A stretch of 64,000 nucleotides of DNA from Anadara kagoshimensis (lineage: Eukaryota; Mollusca; Bivalvia; Arcoida; Arcidae), in NCBI GenBank assembly GCA_021292105.1, contig CM037871.1, positions 55,258,866 to 55,322,865 of the forward strand. Direction: 5' to 3'. The notes under the pieces were generated by a model. The model ran no database searches. It was not told the DNA's origin and saw nothing but the letters and a program-made list of their open reading frames with translations. The translations under genes and the position numbers were made by a program. Every line of letters starts with the position of its first letter. Positions within the stretch are counted from its first letter, which is position 1. This document shows, piece after piece, positions 33,251 to 45,390 of the stretch.

Positions 33251-36190
33251 CTGGTTAATTGAAATGTTAATAGTTTTGACAACAATCAAGCTACTTATCA
33301 TGTATTTTACAAAAAACCTTAAACATATCTTTTCTGACAAAAAATAACATATCTAGTTTTATCTAATGTTTAATCCAATCACTGACATCAATGATGGTCT
33401 TACTGTATTCGTAGTAAAGAAATTTTGTTTTTATGTTTTTATGCTTCTTTCGGATCATTTGCTCTTGTTTTTAAGCTTCAAGTAATTAACTAAATTAGTT
33501 TTAAAGGTTTTCACTTTGTTGATTGTGATTTGGACATTGCCCGATATGTTTGTGTGTATTGAAGTGTGGTTTGTAGAAAGACGAACTAAGACACTGCAAT
33601 TTATTCGTATGGTTATTTATATCTTAATTATTTTTCTGTCGTTTTGATATCCATGTAGTCATTGTTCATAGTTTGCCAGCCTTTGAGAGGTCAACAGCTC
33701 ATATGCACCAATAAACTTGTATAAAGTCAAGTTAAATATAAATATGTATTTCAAACCCTACAAGGACAGATTGATCTGATAGATCTTGTATATTACAGTT
33801 ATCACTGCACAATCTCCTGATAATCCGTCTACAACCATTAACACATAACCTTATGATTATGTAACGTTAATCAACACCCCGCAATAATATTGATATTTTA
33901 TGTCAACACCATGATAAAGCTCATTGCATTTTGTAATGTTGATATAGATCTGTATACATCTACCATGTCATAACACCATTGCAAAATTATAATTAAAATT
34001 TTTGTTGTTGTTGATGTTATTATTATTATTATTATTAACACATGGAGTAATAGAAGACGCTAATACCCGAATGACCTTATTATATGACCGAATTTTTCTC
34101 ATCTGCATTGGTATAAATCGAATGCTTTTCCTGAGATCTACCCGAGTTTAACAACAGCGGCATGGCGTTGTGAAATTTGATATTTCTCATTTTTAATGAA
34201 ATGAAGTTTTCAAAAATTAGCACACAACATTCCAAGGTACTGATTTTTTTAAAAACATGTTCATGAAATTATCAAAAATTTTCCACGCGACAATTGGTTT
34301 TTTTTTTTTTTTTTTGCTTACCCTTGACACACATCTTGTGCCCTCTCATAATTTTTACATAACATATAGTAATCATTGATCATTGATCATCAGTTCGGTG
34401 GTCATCAGATCGTCAGTACGATGGTCATCAGAAAGATATTAATAAGATTTTGATTCTTTTAAAAATTGCCAATTTTTGAAATAATTGATAATTTATACAT
34501 GCACAAAATACTTTAATATATCATGCAAAACAGTCAATAGATAAGACGTTTCTTTATTCTTTAGTAAATCTCGGCTTTGATAATATGTGCAGATTGTAAT
34601 AATCTAGATTAAAACAAACATATATGTAGTTGATGCTTTATGTAATATATACAATAAGCAGACAATTGTAAATCGTGTATTTTATTTTTTATCATTTGAT
34701 CTAGGACCTTCAGATACCTATCAGGATTAAAATTATCCAAATATAACATGTAATGACCACTTCATACTTCATATACTTTAATAACGACGCAAGTTACTAA
34801 ATTATGGGTTTTTAGTTGGAATGTGGGTTAGCATCAGTTGTTCTCCTTGAGCTTTCAGTGTCGTAACGGTATTATATATGTGAAATGTAAGTCATGTAGT
34901 CCTTCGATGTCGTATCACTGTAGGTGTTGCATATTAACAAATAATTCACGTACATTACCCAGAGCGCACCGCACCAGGTAAAAATTTCTGCCACTTAACA
35001 TTTATAAGTTTTATCTGTTTTCTAAAGATAGAACTTCGAGTTTTACCATCCAAATGCAACGCACGATCTGATTGGTCAATGCAGATTAGAAATGTCTTCA
35101 CGAAGCCAAAGTGACAGAGAGCTGAAGAGACATCAGGAAACCTTTTATTTCTACCGATATCGATGGATTTTAATTAAAAGTTGGGCATGGATCGGTAGAA
35201 TAATGTTTTAGGAAGTGTTCCATGTTGTCAGCAAGAGCGAGGTCAGTAAATACTGGAAGTTATCGACGCGTGTTTTCGTTTCTGCCGTTTTCGCCAGAAA
35301 TTTTAAGAATTTAATAATGGAAGCTATCAGACCACAAACCCCCAACAAGACAAAAAATTAAAATGGGGTTTAGTGGGCTGATTAGTCGGACTACACATAG
35401 TAAAATGCATTATCGCCAATAACTACATCTTTTGAGACAAAAATCGCGGCTTTGTTAGATAAGCTTTAAGGTTTTGTAGTTTTAAAACATAGAATAAAAA
35501 AATTGTGTCGTTCTAGGCTAAACATGTGTAACAAATGATATTATTCATTATTTTGATATTTGTGCTGCTTTACCTGTTGTCCATTCATAAACAAGTGCAA
35601 TGGGTTAGTCCGTGACGTATACTGGTTAGGAATAGGAACACCTGTATAAACCCGTATCGCGTGAATACGTATTAGCCAATCAGAACCCAATTATGAATGG
35701 CATATATGAATGAAACTGCCATATCAACATATGAGAGGGGCAACAGCTACCTTTAAATTAATTGCTAAATTTTGACTCCCAAAAACTAAAAAATTACAGT
35801 GAATGTTAATACTTTAACCATGAAGATAGAAAATAGTATTTTTAAATACTTATCTTTAAACTGACAAGACTGCAAACGAATGAGTATTTACTTCTCGGCA
35901 AACTTTTATCGAAAAAGTTTATTAAAATTTATTCATATAAATTAATAGCAAAAATTGAAAAAGCTGAGAATATTTGCAAAATATTCAAAATATGGAAAAA
36001 TATGTTCCAATAACACGTGTGAAATTTCAAGTCTATTGGAGTTATATCAATTGAGATATCTAAGTTTGAATCTATTATCACGGTGTGAAAACGTCCACCG
36101 GATATTGCTGAGCAACGAAGCGAGAAAGAAGAGAAACGTATATGGATTAAGGTGAATAAATGCCAATTTTCCTTGCATCAATAAATAATA
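33251..36190. other. Non-coding stretch, simple repeats only
   Basis: No gene is supported. There are short ATT tracts near 34017-34036, a long T run near 34298-34315, a CATTGATCATTGATCATCAG cluster near 34374-34430, and a TTTA microsatellite at about 36195-36233. The frame at 35955-36155 has no recognisable family features. Confidence 0.5.
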
Positions 36191-36194
36191 TTTA

Positions 36195-36198
36195 TTTT

Positions 36199-36233
<35 letters not shown>
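36195..36233. repeat. (TTTA)n microsatellite
   Basis: About nine consecutive TTTA units precede the 104-bp array. Confidence 0.9.
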
Positions 36234-36295
36234 TAATTAATATCTAAGCAATAGATAAATTCTCTTACTCGAATTATCTGAACTTATATATGAAG

Positions 36296-37195
36296 GTCAG
36301 GAACGAAACTACTGGCCTCTAAATCAAAGCCAGTAAGTTCAATTTAGCATTTTACAACGTAGGTTATAGTATTATTACCAGAATACCACGTGTATTAAAG
36401 TCAGGAACCAAACTACTGACATCAAAATCGAAGCCAGTAGGTACAATCTAGCGTTTTACAACATGACTTAATAGTATTATTACCTAAATACCAAGTATAT
36501 GAAAGCGAGGAACGAAACTACTGGCCTCTAAATCAAAGCCAGTGGGTTCCATCTAGCGTTTTACAACATAGGTTATAGTATTATTACCCGAATACCAAAT
36601 ATATGAAACTCGGGAACAAAACTACTGGCCTCTAAATCAAAGCCAGTGGGTTCCATCTAGCGTTTTACAACATAGGTTATAGTATTATTACCCGAATACC
36701 AAATATATGAAACTCGGGAACGAAACTACCGGCCCCTAAATCAAAGCCAGTAGGTTCCATCTAGCGTTTTACAACATAGGTTATAGTATTATTACCCAAA
36801 TACCAAATATATGAAACTCGGGAACGAAACCACTGGCCCCTAAATCAAAGCCAGTAGGTTCAATCTAGCGTTTTACAACATAGGTTATAGTATTATTACC
36901 CGAATACCAAATATATGAAACTCGGGAGCGAAACTACTGGCCTCTAAATCAAAGCCAGTGGGTTCAATCTAGCGATTTACAACGTAGGTTATAGTATTAT
37001 TACCAGAATACCTGGTATATGAGAGTCAGGAACGAAACTACTGGCCTCTAAAGCGAAGCCAATAGGTTCAATCTAGCGTTTTACAACGTGACTTAATAGT
37101 AATATTACCCGAATACCAAGTATATGAAGGTCAGGAACGAAACCACTGGCCTCTAAATCAAAGCCAGTAATTTACAACGTAGGTTATAGTATTAT
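36296..37195 (+). repeat. 104-bp tandem array, ~9 direct units
   Basis: The unit holds GAACGAAACTACTGGCCTCT, AAATCAAAGCCAGTAGGTTC, TAGCGTTTTACAACATAGG and TATTATTACCCGAATACC. Starts at 36511, 36615 and 36719 are exactly 104 bp apart. Within each unit CTACTGGC and GCCAGTAG form a short stem. Outer units are more diverged than central ones. Confidence 0.94.
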
Positions 37196-37214
37196 TACCA
37201 GAATACCAAGGAAA

Positions 37215-37495
37215 CGAATACTGGCCTCTAAATCAAAGGTTTCGTTCCTGACTCTCATATACAAGGTATTCGGGTAATATTACTATAAGTCATGTTTTAA
37301 AATGCTAGATTGAACCTACTGGCTTTGATTTCATGGCCAGTAGTTTCGTTCCTGACTTTATATACCAACTATTCGCGTAATATTACTATAAGTCATGCTG
37401 TAAAACGCTAGATTGAACCTACTGGCTTTGATTTAGAGGCCAGTGGTTTCGTTCCTGACTCTCATATACAAGGTATTCGGGTAATATTACTATGT
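37215..37495 (-). repeat. Inverted block of the same 104-bp repeat, ~2.6 units
   Basis: From about 37215 the same unit continues in the opposite orientation (GGTTTCGTTCCTGACT, CTAGATTGAACCTACTGGC). The array therefore contains a head-to-head junction at about 37200-37220 and can fold into a long hairpin. Confidence 0.92.
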
Positions 37496-37619
37496 TATAT
37501 ATAACATCTTATGATTTTTTAACACTTTGCACCACTATAAATTTGTTAACAACACAATTTATTCCTTAAATAACTACTGAAACAAATTATTAACTTGTCA
37601 TTCCAAGATATAGATCTAC

Positions 37620-38110
37620 TGCTGAACAGGTTTCTGGTTATTTTGTCAAACATTATACGGACTCCAAACAAAAATTTACTAAAGATACCATCAATATGGA
37701 CAACATGTTAATTGTATGTAGAAAACAAACAACAAACAATCGGTATACCAATAGGCACAAACTATGCACCCTCGCTTACTGATTTGTTTCTCTATTCGTA
37801 TTCATGACAACGTCAATTTATGTTGGCACTTATTAGATCTAGAAACAAGACTGTCGCCAAATCGACGAATTCTATCACTTAATGATCCTAGGTTTGGAGA
37901 ATTATTGATTGTCATTTCATTAGGAAGCCTTGAAATAAAGGATACATCTGATTTGTCAAGTTTCGCTTTATATATTGGGATTTGTACCTCAAATATGACG
38001 CACAGGAAAGGCTACATCTGTATGATAATCTCGATGACTTTTTCTATTGACAACTTTACATTTCTATGCAGCAATATATATACTAGACTTGCATAAGCAG
38101 GTTCTGATTG
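37620..38110 (+). pseudogene. Decayed reverse transcriptase (GIPxGTNxAP type)
   Basis: In shifting frames the plus strand reads IGIPIGTNYAPSLTDLFLYS, then SLNDPRFGELL and LGSLEIKDTSDLSSFALYIG, then RLHLYDNLDDFFY, and later FTFLCSNIYTR. These are the ordered conserved blocks of the RT family whose C-terminus is found at 14715 and 31860 (GIPMGTN box, LEIKDT, LYDKRDDF, FPFLCSN). Stops and frame changes separate them, so it is dead. It may be the 5'-extended portion of the same dispersed retroelement. Confidence 0.7.
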
Positions 38111-38292
38111 TACTCTGTTAGAACATATGTAAGTGCGCTTGTAGAAGTCGTTACCTCTATCGACCATGACAATATAAATACAATAATTTTGACTTAGGAC
38201 ACCATCACTCATCTCTCAGGTGGGCACAGGTAGTCGTATTATCTCTAAGGTTACGGCGATACCAATAGTATCACGAGTATTTAAAATCTTGA

Positions 38293-38464
38293 TTTAAAGG
38301 TCACATCTATATAAGGGCCACCTGCTTACAAAGGTATGGGAATTGTATCCCTATTTTTCTTTATTCATATTATTTGAACATGTATATAAAGGTCATCTGC
38401 CCATAAAGGCCACTTTTACTGGTTCCCCGAAGTTGTGATGCCTTTATAGACAGGTTTGACTGTA
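38293..38464. mobile_element. MITE with GACAGGTTTGACTGTA end, copy 2
   Basis: TTTATTCATATTATTTGAAC, TGTATATAAAGG and CCTTTATAGACAGGTTTGAC then TGTA match the element at 31026-31192. The left TIR is degraded. Confidence 0.7.
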
Positions 38465-39419
38465 TTGTTAAAATTCTAAAGTAATGAAAAGTGTTATGAG
38501 TTCAAAGGTCAAATTAATTCTTATTATACACATGGTTTATTTGTAGAACAACCACACCAAGCAAGAGATGAACGAACAACATACAAAACAAATACATGTA
38601 ATTACATAATATTAATGTTGACAGCATTAGACAAAAATCCAACTAACCCTTAAATTAAAATGGAACATTCGATTCGTTTGACGTTTAGATTGTGCAATTA
38701 ACTTAAAGAAGTAAAATGATTGAATGAAACCGACTACGGATCGTGAAAGAGAGCCAATGGAGAAGAGCAAGGAAGTCACGCCATCTGGCGGCGAGTCATA
38801 TACCATTATCAGCAATGGCGGGAAGTGTTCAAACTGGTATAAATAAGCATGTCACGCTACAAATGGTTTGTATTAATTTCCTCTAATACACATCCTTCAT
38901 TTGTTCTATAGATTGCTTCCTCAATCCTCAATCAAACTTTAAGATCATGGGGTTCGAAACCAAGGCCGAGCATAAACAATAGTTGTAATGTTAAGATTTT
39001 TTAACAAAATATTGATGATACACCAAAGAGAAAATATACACTGTATGTAGACATTCAGATAGAGTATCTGCAAGTGTGTTTAAATGCTTGTTGGTAAAAT
39101 ATTGCCGCTTCAACAGTGGGTATTTTAGATGAGACCATTGGTCCCTTATTCTGCTAATCACCCCGTCGTTAAGGCCTTAGAGAGTCATATTTAACATTAC
39201 TGGAATGCAAAAATATTGATGTCTTGTGCAATTGTGTGATGGAACATTTTGAAATGACCCCTTCTGAAAAAATCAAAATAGGTTTCAAATTTAATATAAG
39301 TATAGGTACGTAAAAACATAAGTCACGTGGTCTACCAGAAGAAATCTGAAAACCCGATGTTCTGTTATACGGCAGGCGCGGCATGTACAAGAACCTCTCT
39401 GCACATTGTCTCATTGCAT

Positions 39420-39500
39420 CTTAATTTATACCACTTCACCGATAGCTGGTGACGCCTCAATATAAGTGAAATATTCTTGACTGGGACGTAAAACCCAATT
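39420..39500 (+). repeat. 5'-truncated SINE tail
   Basis: TAGCTGGTGACGCCTCAATA, TAAGTGAAATATTCTTGACT and GGGACGTAAAAC align with the 3' end of the SINE at 908-1240. Confidence 0.65.
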
Positions 39501-40072
39501 CAATTAATCGACCTATTTGCGTGTTTCTTTCATTTTCTGTTATTCTAAGGGTTAAACAGGGCATTCCTTACATACTTTTTGATTTACAAATCCGATTTGA
39601 GTTGTCAATTCATATTATACGATTCGGAAATAAAAGAACATTTAATGCTACCTGACAACGGATGGATTGGTCAAAATGACAAGGTTATCTAGATTTGAAC
39701 AAACTATAGTTAGACTTTGTCAAGGATCTTCCACAGCAAATTTGGTTCCAATTGGCCCAGTAGTTTTGGAGGTACAGATTAAAGTTTACTGATAGACGCA
39801 TGCATACACAAGCACGCACGCTTCGCCATGCTATTAATTGATACTGCCTTTGGCTAGGTGAGCTAAAATGCTGCTTCTTGTTTCTATTTTAACTTACTCC
39901 ATTGCTTATGTTAAACAAGGCGTGACTATCAATATGTAGCCAGCCCCCCCCCCCCGGTTCTACAATCATTGTTTATTATACACCCCGCAAACGAAGTTTG
40001 GGGTATATAGGAATCACCTTGTCCGTCTGTCTGTCTGTCTGTCTGTCCGTCCGTCTGTCCGTCTGTCCCGCT

Positions 40073-40850
40073 TCGTGTCCGGAGCAGAACTTTTGAACCG
40101 TAGTACCTAGGATTATCAAACTTGGTATGTGGATGCATCATGGGAAGGCGATGTGTCATGTACCAAATTTAGGTCATTGTGACCTTGACTTTGACCTTTG
40201 ACCTCTATGATAGTAAAACCTTGTGCATCTTCGTGTCCGGAACAGAACTTTTGTACCATAACACCTAGGATTATCAAACTTGGTATGTGGATGCATCATG
40301 GGAAGGCAATGTGTCATGTACCAAATTTAGGTCACTGTGACCTTGACTTTTACCTTTGACCTCTATGATAGTAAAACCTTGTGCATCTTCGTGTCCGGAA
40401 CAGAACTTTTGTACCGTAGCACCTAGGATTATCAAACTTGTTATGTAGATGCATCATGGGAAGGCGATGTGTCATGTACCAAATTTAGGTCACTGTGACC
40501 TTGACTTTTACCTTTGACCTCTATGATAGTAAAACCTTGTGCATCTTCGTGTCTGGAACAAAACTTTTGTACCGTGGTACCTAGGATTATCAACCTTGTT
40601 ATGTCGATGCATCATAGGAAGGCGATGTGTCATGTACCAAATTTAGGTCACTGTGACCTTGACTTTTACCTTTGACCTCTATGATAATAAAACCTTGTGC
40701 ATCTTCGTGTCCGGAACAGAACTTTTGTACCGTAGCACCTAGGATTATCAAACTTATTATGTGGATGCATCATGGGAAGGCAATGTGTCATGTACCAAAT
40801 TTAGGTCACTGTGACCTTGACTTTGACCTTTGACCTATGATATGAGAGGT
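40073..40850. repeat. 158-bp tandem core, ~5 units
   Basis: TCGTGTCCGG starts recur at 40231, 40389, 40547 and 40705, exactly 158 bp apart. Each unit carries GTGACCTTGACTTT and TTTGACCTCTATGAT. Confidence 0.95.
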
Positions 40851-41390
40851 ACCCATTTTGTGTAATCAAGTGCTCTTACAGCTTTTAATCAAGAAGTCTG
40901 AAATTTTGCAGGATGTTTCCATATACATTGAACATGTGCACCTCCTATTTTGGTTGGTTTATATTATTTTTTGTTTCAGATTTTACGGGTAGTTGAACTT
41001 AGTCATTTTTAACAATATTCCATATTGGGGGTACTCATTTTGTGTAATCAACTCCTCTTACAGCTTTTAACCAAGAAGTCTGAAACTTTGCAGGATGTTT
41101 CTATATACATTGAACATATGCACCTCCTATTTTTGTTGGATTATATTATTTTGTTCATATTTTATGGGTAGTTGAACTTAGTCATTTTTCAACAATATTC
41201 AATATGAGGAATACCCATTTTGTGTAATCAGTTCCTCTTACAGCTTTTAACAAACAAGTCTGAAACTTTACAGGATGTTTCTATATACATTGAACATGTG
41301 CACCTCCTTTTTTGACTGTATTATATAGTGACTTAATTATATATGATCCAATTTTTTTTAAAACTGTGCATAGATATTGAGCATTATAAG
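40851..41390. repeat. ~181-bp tandem core, 3 units
   Basis: TGTAATCA followed by CTCTTACAGCTTTTAA starts at 40861, 41043 and 41223. Each unit ends with ATTGAACATGTGCACCTCC and then a T-rich segment. Confidence 0.92.
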
Positions 41391-41566
41391 AACATGTGCA
41401 CCTGCCATTATCGGTTTCATCACATGTATTTTGTCGAATTATTAACATTTTCATACACAAAATTTTTCACATTACAATTTGGCCATACATACAATTTGTC
41501 CCCAGATCAAAAGTTGGGAACCGGGAGGGGGGGGGGATATTAGCCTCTTTCAGAGACAGTTCTAGT

Positions 41567-43500
41567 CTAAGGCTTTCCTTAACTTAAATCAGGCAAATTT
41601 CATACTGAAATGATTTTGTTAATTTTTAACATATTCAGGAATTTAAGGTATCTTTTTGAAGATCAGTCAAAGCTTAATACAGTCATAATTTCATTTTGTC
41701 AAAACGTTTTATTCATAGAACTATAAAATGTTGCCAAATTTTAACAGATTTAAGTTAAGAAAAATCTTAAATAAGGAATCATTGTGAAACTTTGGCCAGT
41801 TGTTTATTTTAAACAATTGCTTTTATTGAAGAACTACATAAATGGTTATGCAGATGGTGATTTAGAAATGACAGACATTTTTGGAACATCTTTATTTTTC
41901 GATTTAATGACATATTCATAACACAGTTACAATCTATACACTGCAAGTCGCTTTATAAATTGTTTTAACTACAGAAAGCAGATTTATGTAAATACAACAA
42001 CAAGCTTTTATGGACGACATGAAGTAGCTTGTCTTAAGTACATGTATTTGATGAATATAAAATTTTAAAATATAAAACTTTTTATAATCAGTGAAAAAAG
42101 TTTACAGCATAATTTGGTGAAATTTGCTGCTATTCACGAATTACGGACATTAGTCTCTTCTTCCAAATGATGATACATAGTGTTACGTCCATGGTAATAC
42201 ATTGCTTCCTTTATTTGAGCAAACAGTTGTCCTTCCTTGGGAGTCGATTACCTCCCCTTTATCGTTTAGCATTATTAACCTTGGGATTCCTTGGACGTCA
42301 TATTTTTCTTCCAGTTGTTCCTAGAAAAAAAATACTTAAACTGAGAAAATAAAAAAAAAGTTCATATTTAAAACAAATAGCTTTCACAACCTTCAACCTT
42401 TTGTTTTAGCAAGGTCTTTTTTTGTACTTAACGACAACGGCGTGATAAGCTCTCGGTTGATAGAGTGTTTGCGTCCTAAGAGTGGGCGATAGAGCGCTTG
42501 TGTAATAAGAAGGCGCCTGCGTCATTAGAGGGGGCGATAGGGTGCTTGTATAATAAGAAGGGTGTTGGGTGCTTGCGTCATTAGAGGGGGCGTTAGATTC
42601 CCGTATGGTTCGAATTTAAACCTCTTGGGTGTTCAAGTAATGATTAATGAATAAGTGATGTATCTTTTGGAAATATTGTAATATACGTTAATCATAAAAT
42701 ACATTCAATAATGGTATATATGACAATACCTTACAAGACTTCCCATGTCACCGTGAAAAAGAAACGGCTTTGTGTTTCTGTAAAACGAATTGCAAAGTAA
42801 ACATGTTCGAAAACTTCGCCTATACAGCTGAAAACGGTTCCGATATAGACACGAACACCTATGTCATTCACTCATCCTACATTTTAGTCTTTATATAACT
42901 ATATTAATTATCGCATAAAATGATTATAAATATGGGGGAACAGTTGGCAACCGTAGTGCTCGGTGATAATTACGAAAATGTATTTTGCAATACAACAATG
43001 ATTGTCAGAGTCTGCATGTAACTTCCAATATGCAGGCAGCGTTTATGCAATCCAAAACTACAATACACACATTAAAAGAAAGACATCTAGGTGTGGTTCA
43101 TTGACAAGAACCTTAACTAGATCTTTGAAATTTCATTAAAATAAGCGACGAGTTACACACCCAAAATTTATTGTGATACACTCGATCTGTTATACAATAT
43201 ATTAGGAAAAAAATATTAAAATCAGCACATGACAGAGGTTTTAAACGAGTAGATCAATAAGTTAAGGCTAATTGTGTCATTGTTGTACGACACACTTGTA
43301 TATTCACCTACATATTCAAATTATATATAATAAATAATTATACATGTAGTTAAAATTGGTATATATATGATATGTAATTTAAACCACTTAGCCGGTATCT
43401 TTCCCCGAGGATATAACACACTCAGTAGGCAATAACTTTGTATTGTCAGAAATATATATTATTTTATCATATACTTAGTATGGTATTTCCCTTGATACTC
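41567..43500. other. Non-coding stretch
   Basis: No gene is supported. At 42440-42610 there are three to four degenerate, tandem copies of a tRNA-SINE-like head (GATAGAGTGTTTGCGTC, GATAGAGCGCTTGTG, TGGTTCGAATTT). The rest is AT-rich with no visible structure. Confidence 0.5.
42440..42610 (+). repeat. Tandem, degenerate tRNA-SINE-like heads
   Basis: AGCTCTCGGTTGATAGAGTG resembles a mutated tRNA A-box region. AGAGGGGGCGATAGGGTGC, TTGTATAATAAGAAGG and GCTTGCGTCATTAGAGGGGG recur, and GGTTCGAATTT resembles a B box. Confidence 0.45.
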
Positions 43501-43576
43501 ACAATTTGGACCTGCACAATATCACAGGTCAATCAGGCGATACAGGCCAAAATTTCCTAATGAAGGAAGAGACTGT

Positions 43577-43600
43577 TTGTATCGGCCCTAGAGCCGATAC
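43577..43600. repeat. Short palindrome upstream of the Crypton-like gene
   Basis: TGTATCGGCCCTAG and its near inverse AGAGCCGATACA form a stem. The word TATCGGCCC recurs downstream of the gene at about 45989 and 46019. Confidence 0.6.
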
Positions 43601-43869
43601 AAGCTGTATCGGACCGGCGTTCACATTTTCCCGTACTTTTTCTCAAATTGGTAACCACTATTCATATTTAACCTAGGTATAAATCATGATTCATTCAAAA
43701 TAAACACAAAATGGGATTACTGTTTTTAAAAAATAAAAAAATACTATGATTTAATTAATTTAAATGGATTAAATTGTCCAAAAAGGAGAAAATAAAAAAG
43801 TCCGCCAAAATGTCACACATTCTGTATCATGCACTTGCATTCTAAAACAGTTTATTCTTCAAAATCAAA

Positions 43870-44418
43870 ATGGAGGAGTCACCTGGAGAAAGAATGTTAA
43901 ATTCATTGTCAAATAGAATTTTGGAATTGGATGGCATTATTGAACGCCAAAGACATGGGCCAAGTGGTGACGCAGCTTCAAATATTCCGGACGACACACA
44001 GGACTTTATAAATGGGATGAAAAATGAAAACACATCAAGAAAAACTGATGGCAACGTAAAAAAACTGAAAAAAAATGGCTAGAAACGAAAGGGGAACACA
44101 GAGACGTTTTTGAAATCCCAGCACCAGATTTAAATATATACTTGGCTCGATTTTTTATGACGATTAAACAGGATAATGGACAGGAATATGAGCCGGACAC
44201 GCTCCGCTCATTTCAAGGTTCATTTCAGCGATTTTTGCGCGATCATCATTATCCTATTGACATCATCAAGGACAAAGAATTCAGTCATAGTCGGGAAGTT
44301 TTGAGTTCGAAACAAAAGCAACTGAAGAAAATGGGATACGGGAATAAGAGAAGGAAATCACAGCCAATATCGGAGACGGATTTTGAAGTTATGATGGGCA
44401 AACAAGTCCTTGGTTTGG
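43870..44418 (+). CDS. Crypton-like tyrosine recombinase gene, exon 1 (N-terminal SAM-like DNA-binding region); apparent 1-nt deletion
   Basis: ATG at 43870 begins MEESPGERMLNSLSNRILEL. The frame runs DFINGMKNENTSRKTDGNVK, then hits a stop just after an eight-A run (44068-44075). One added base restores WLETKGEHRDVFEIP, LARFFMTIKQDNGQEYEPDT, LRSFQGSFQRFLRDH and LKKMGYGNKRRKS. This is the N-terminal half of the DUF3504/KIAA1958-type recombinase domain related to Crypton transposons, in which ...NKNT..KT..D......WL..... is the usual pattern. The exon ends in phase 1 before GTAAGT. Confidence 0.8.
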
Positions 44419-44743
44419 GTAAGTTTCTTCGTTCTTCTCAACCGTCCATTTGTATTTATCTTCTTGACCCTTTCTTGAACTACCTTCAAGTAAACAGAGC
44501 ACCCGCTGGCGCACCTTTCAATAATGTAACCCACCAAAACGTTGCCTGTTTTGGTAAAACATAACCGGAGCACTTTTTGAACTCGCATGAGAATAAGTTA
44601 AATATCACCAAGTAACTGTTATTTTTAACAAGATTTATAAGCAAAGGTATCTTAAATCAGAGATGTATAAAACCCTGGTTTTATACATCTCTGCTTAAAT
44701 GTAGTAATATGATTAATTTGAGTTTTTTTCTAAACTTTTTTAG

Positions 44744-44965
44744 CAAACCCAGAAGCCCTCTTGAACACAATATATTTGAATAACTCCATGCATTTTGGTC
44801 TAAGGGGACGACAGGAGCATATAAACATGTATTGGGGAGACGTTGAACAGAAAACCAACTCTAGTGGATGCAGATATTTGGAATTCAACGAAAGAGAAAC
44901 CAAAACTAGAAATGGATGCAATGGTGAAACACGACCATTTCCACCAAAGATGTTTGAAAAGAAAG
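44744..44965 (+). CDS. Crypton-like recombinase, exon 2 (catalytic Arg I)
   Basis: After CTTTTTTAG the exon completes Ala and encodes NPEALLNTIYLNNSMHFGLR, then GRQEHINMYWGDV and RETKTRNGCNGETRPFPPKM. The Arg at 44803-44805 in FGLRGRQEH corresponds to catalytic Arg I of tyrosine recombinases. Phases (1 in, 1 out) match the neighbours. The donor is GTAAGA. Confidence 0.85.
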
Positions 44966-44980
44966 GTAAGAAAACTTATT

Positions 44981-44983
<3 letters not shown>

Positions 44984-45011
<28 letters not shown>

Positions 45012-45034
45012 TTTAATAAATAAATAAATAAATA
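44984..45034. repeat. (AAAT)n microsatellite in intron
   Basis: AAAT units flank a short T-run, directly after exon 2. Confidence 0.9.
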
Positions 45035-45078
45035 ATGAACCTAATAATTATATAGTTATATATGTTTTTTTTCAACAG

Positions 45079-45272
45079 ATGATCCCAACTGTCCTGTTAA
45101 AGCGTTTGAAGAGTACAAGAAACGTAGACCTGAGAGAATGAATGTCCCAGACGCAAGATTTTATTTACAAATAAACCGTAACAGAAAAGATAATGATCCA
45201 GTGTGGTATAAGTGTCAGCCATCTGAGGAAAGAATTACATTGGAGGAATGGTCAAAACCATGGCAGAAAAAG
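45079..45272 (+). CDS. Crypton-like recombinase, exon 3; apparent 1-nt deletion near its end
   Basis: After TTTTCAACAG the exon encodes DPNCPVKAFEEYKKRRPERM, ARFYLQINRNRKDNDPVWY and KCQPSEERITLEEWSK. The inherited frame then gives PWQKK and exon 4 would be out of frame. One extra base in the A run 45254-45257 gives ...EWSK-T-MAEK, and MAEK-AQITDKRLTNHSGRK joins exon 4 in the family's usual KTMA..A.....LTNHS.RK pattern. So the exon appears to be one base short. Confidence 0.8.
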
Positions 45273-45304
45273 GTAAAATAAAAGATAAATTATCTGTTTT
45301 AAAT

Positions 45305-45311
<7 letters not shown>

Positions 45312-45351
<40 letters not shown>
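45312..45351. repeat. (AAT)n microsatellite in intron
   Basis: About thirteen AAT units stand between exons 3 and 4. Confidence 0.92.
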
Positions 45352-45354
<3 letters not shown>

Positions 45355-45390
45355 TTCATCTTTATCACTTATCCCATATTTCATTTTCAG

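Larger units (their letters stand above)
39977..41566. mobile_element. HINE/pearl-like element with 158-bp and 181-bp arrays
   Basis: It opens with the palindrome CCCCGCAAACGAAGTTTGGGG and a GTCTGTCTGTCC tract. It then has about five 158-bp units (CTTCGTGTCCGGAACAGAAC then TTTTGTACC ... GTGACCTTGACTTTTACC), then three units of about 181 bp (TGTGTAATCA...CTTACAGCTTTTAA...GTGCACCTCC), and ends near CAGAGACAGTTCTAGT. Nothing is coded. The combination of palindromic end, microsatellite and tandem core fits pearl-type non-autonomous elements of bivalves, which have been linked to Helentrons. Confidence 0.75.

Noticed and set aside
35955..36155. Small host protein of 66 residues
   Set aside because: No family resemblance, no splice signals and ordinary AT-rich composition; treated as a chance frame.
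37764..38096. Host gene encoding a 110-residue protein
   Set aside because: Its residues match out-of-frame pieces of a reverse transcriptase (LEIKDT, FLCSNI); it is a chance frame through a dead element.
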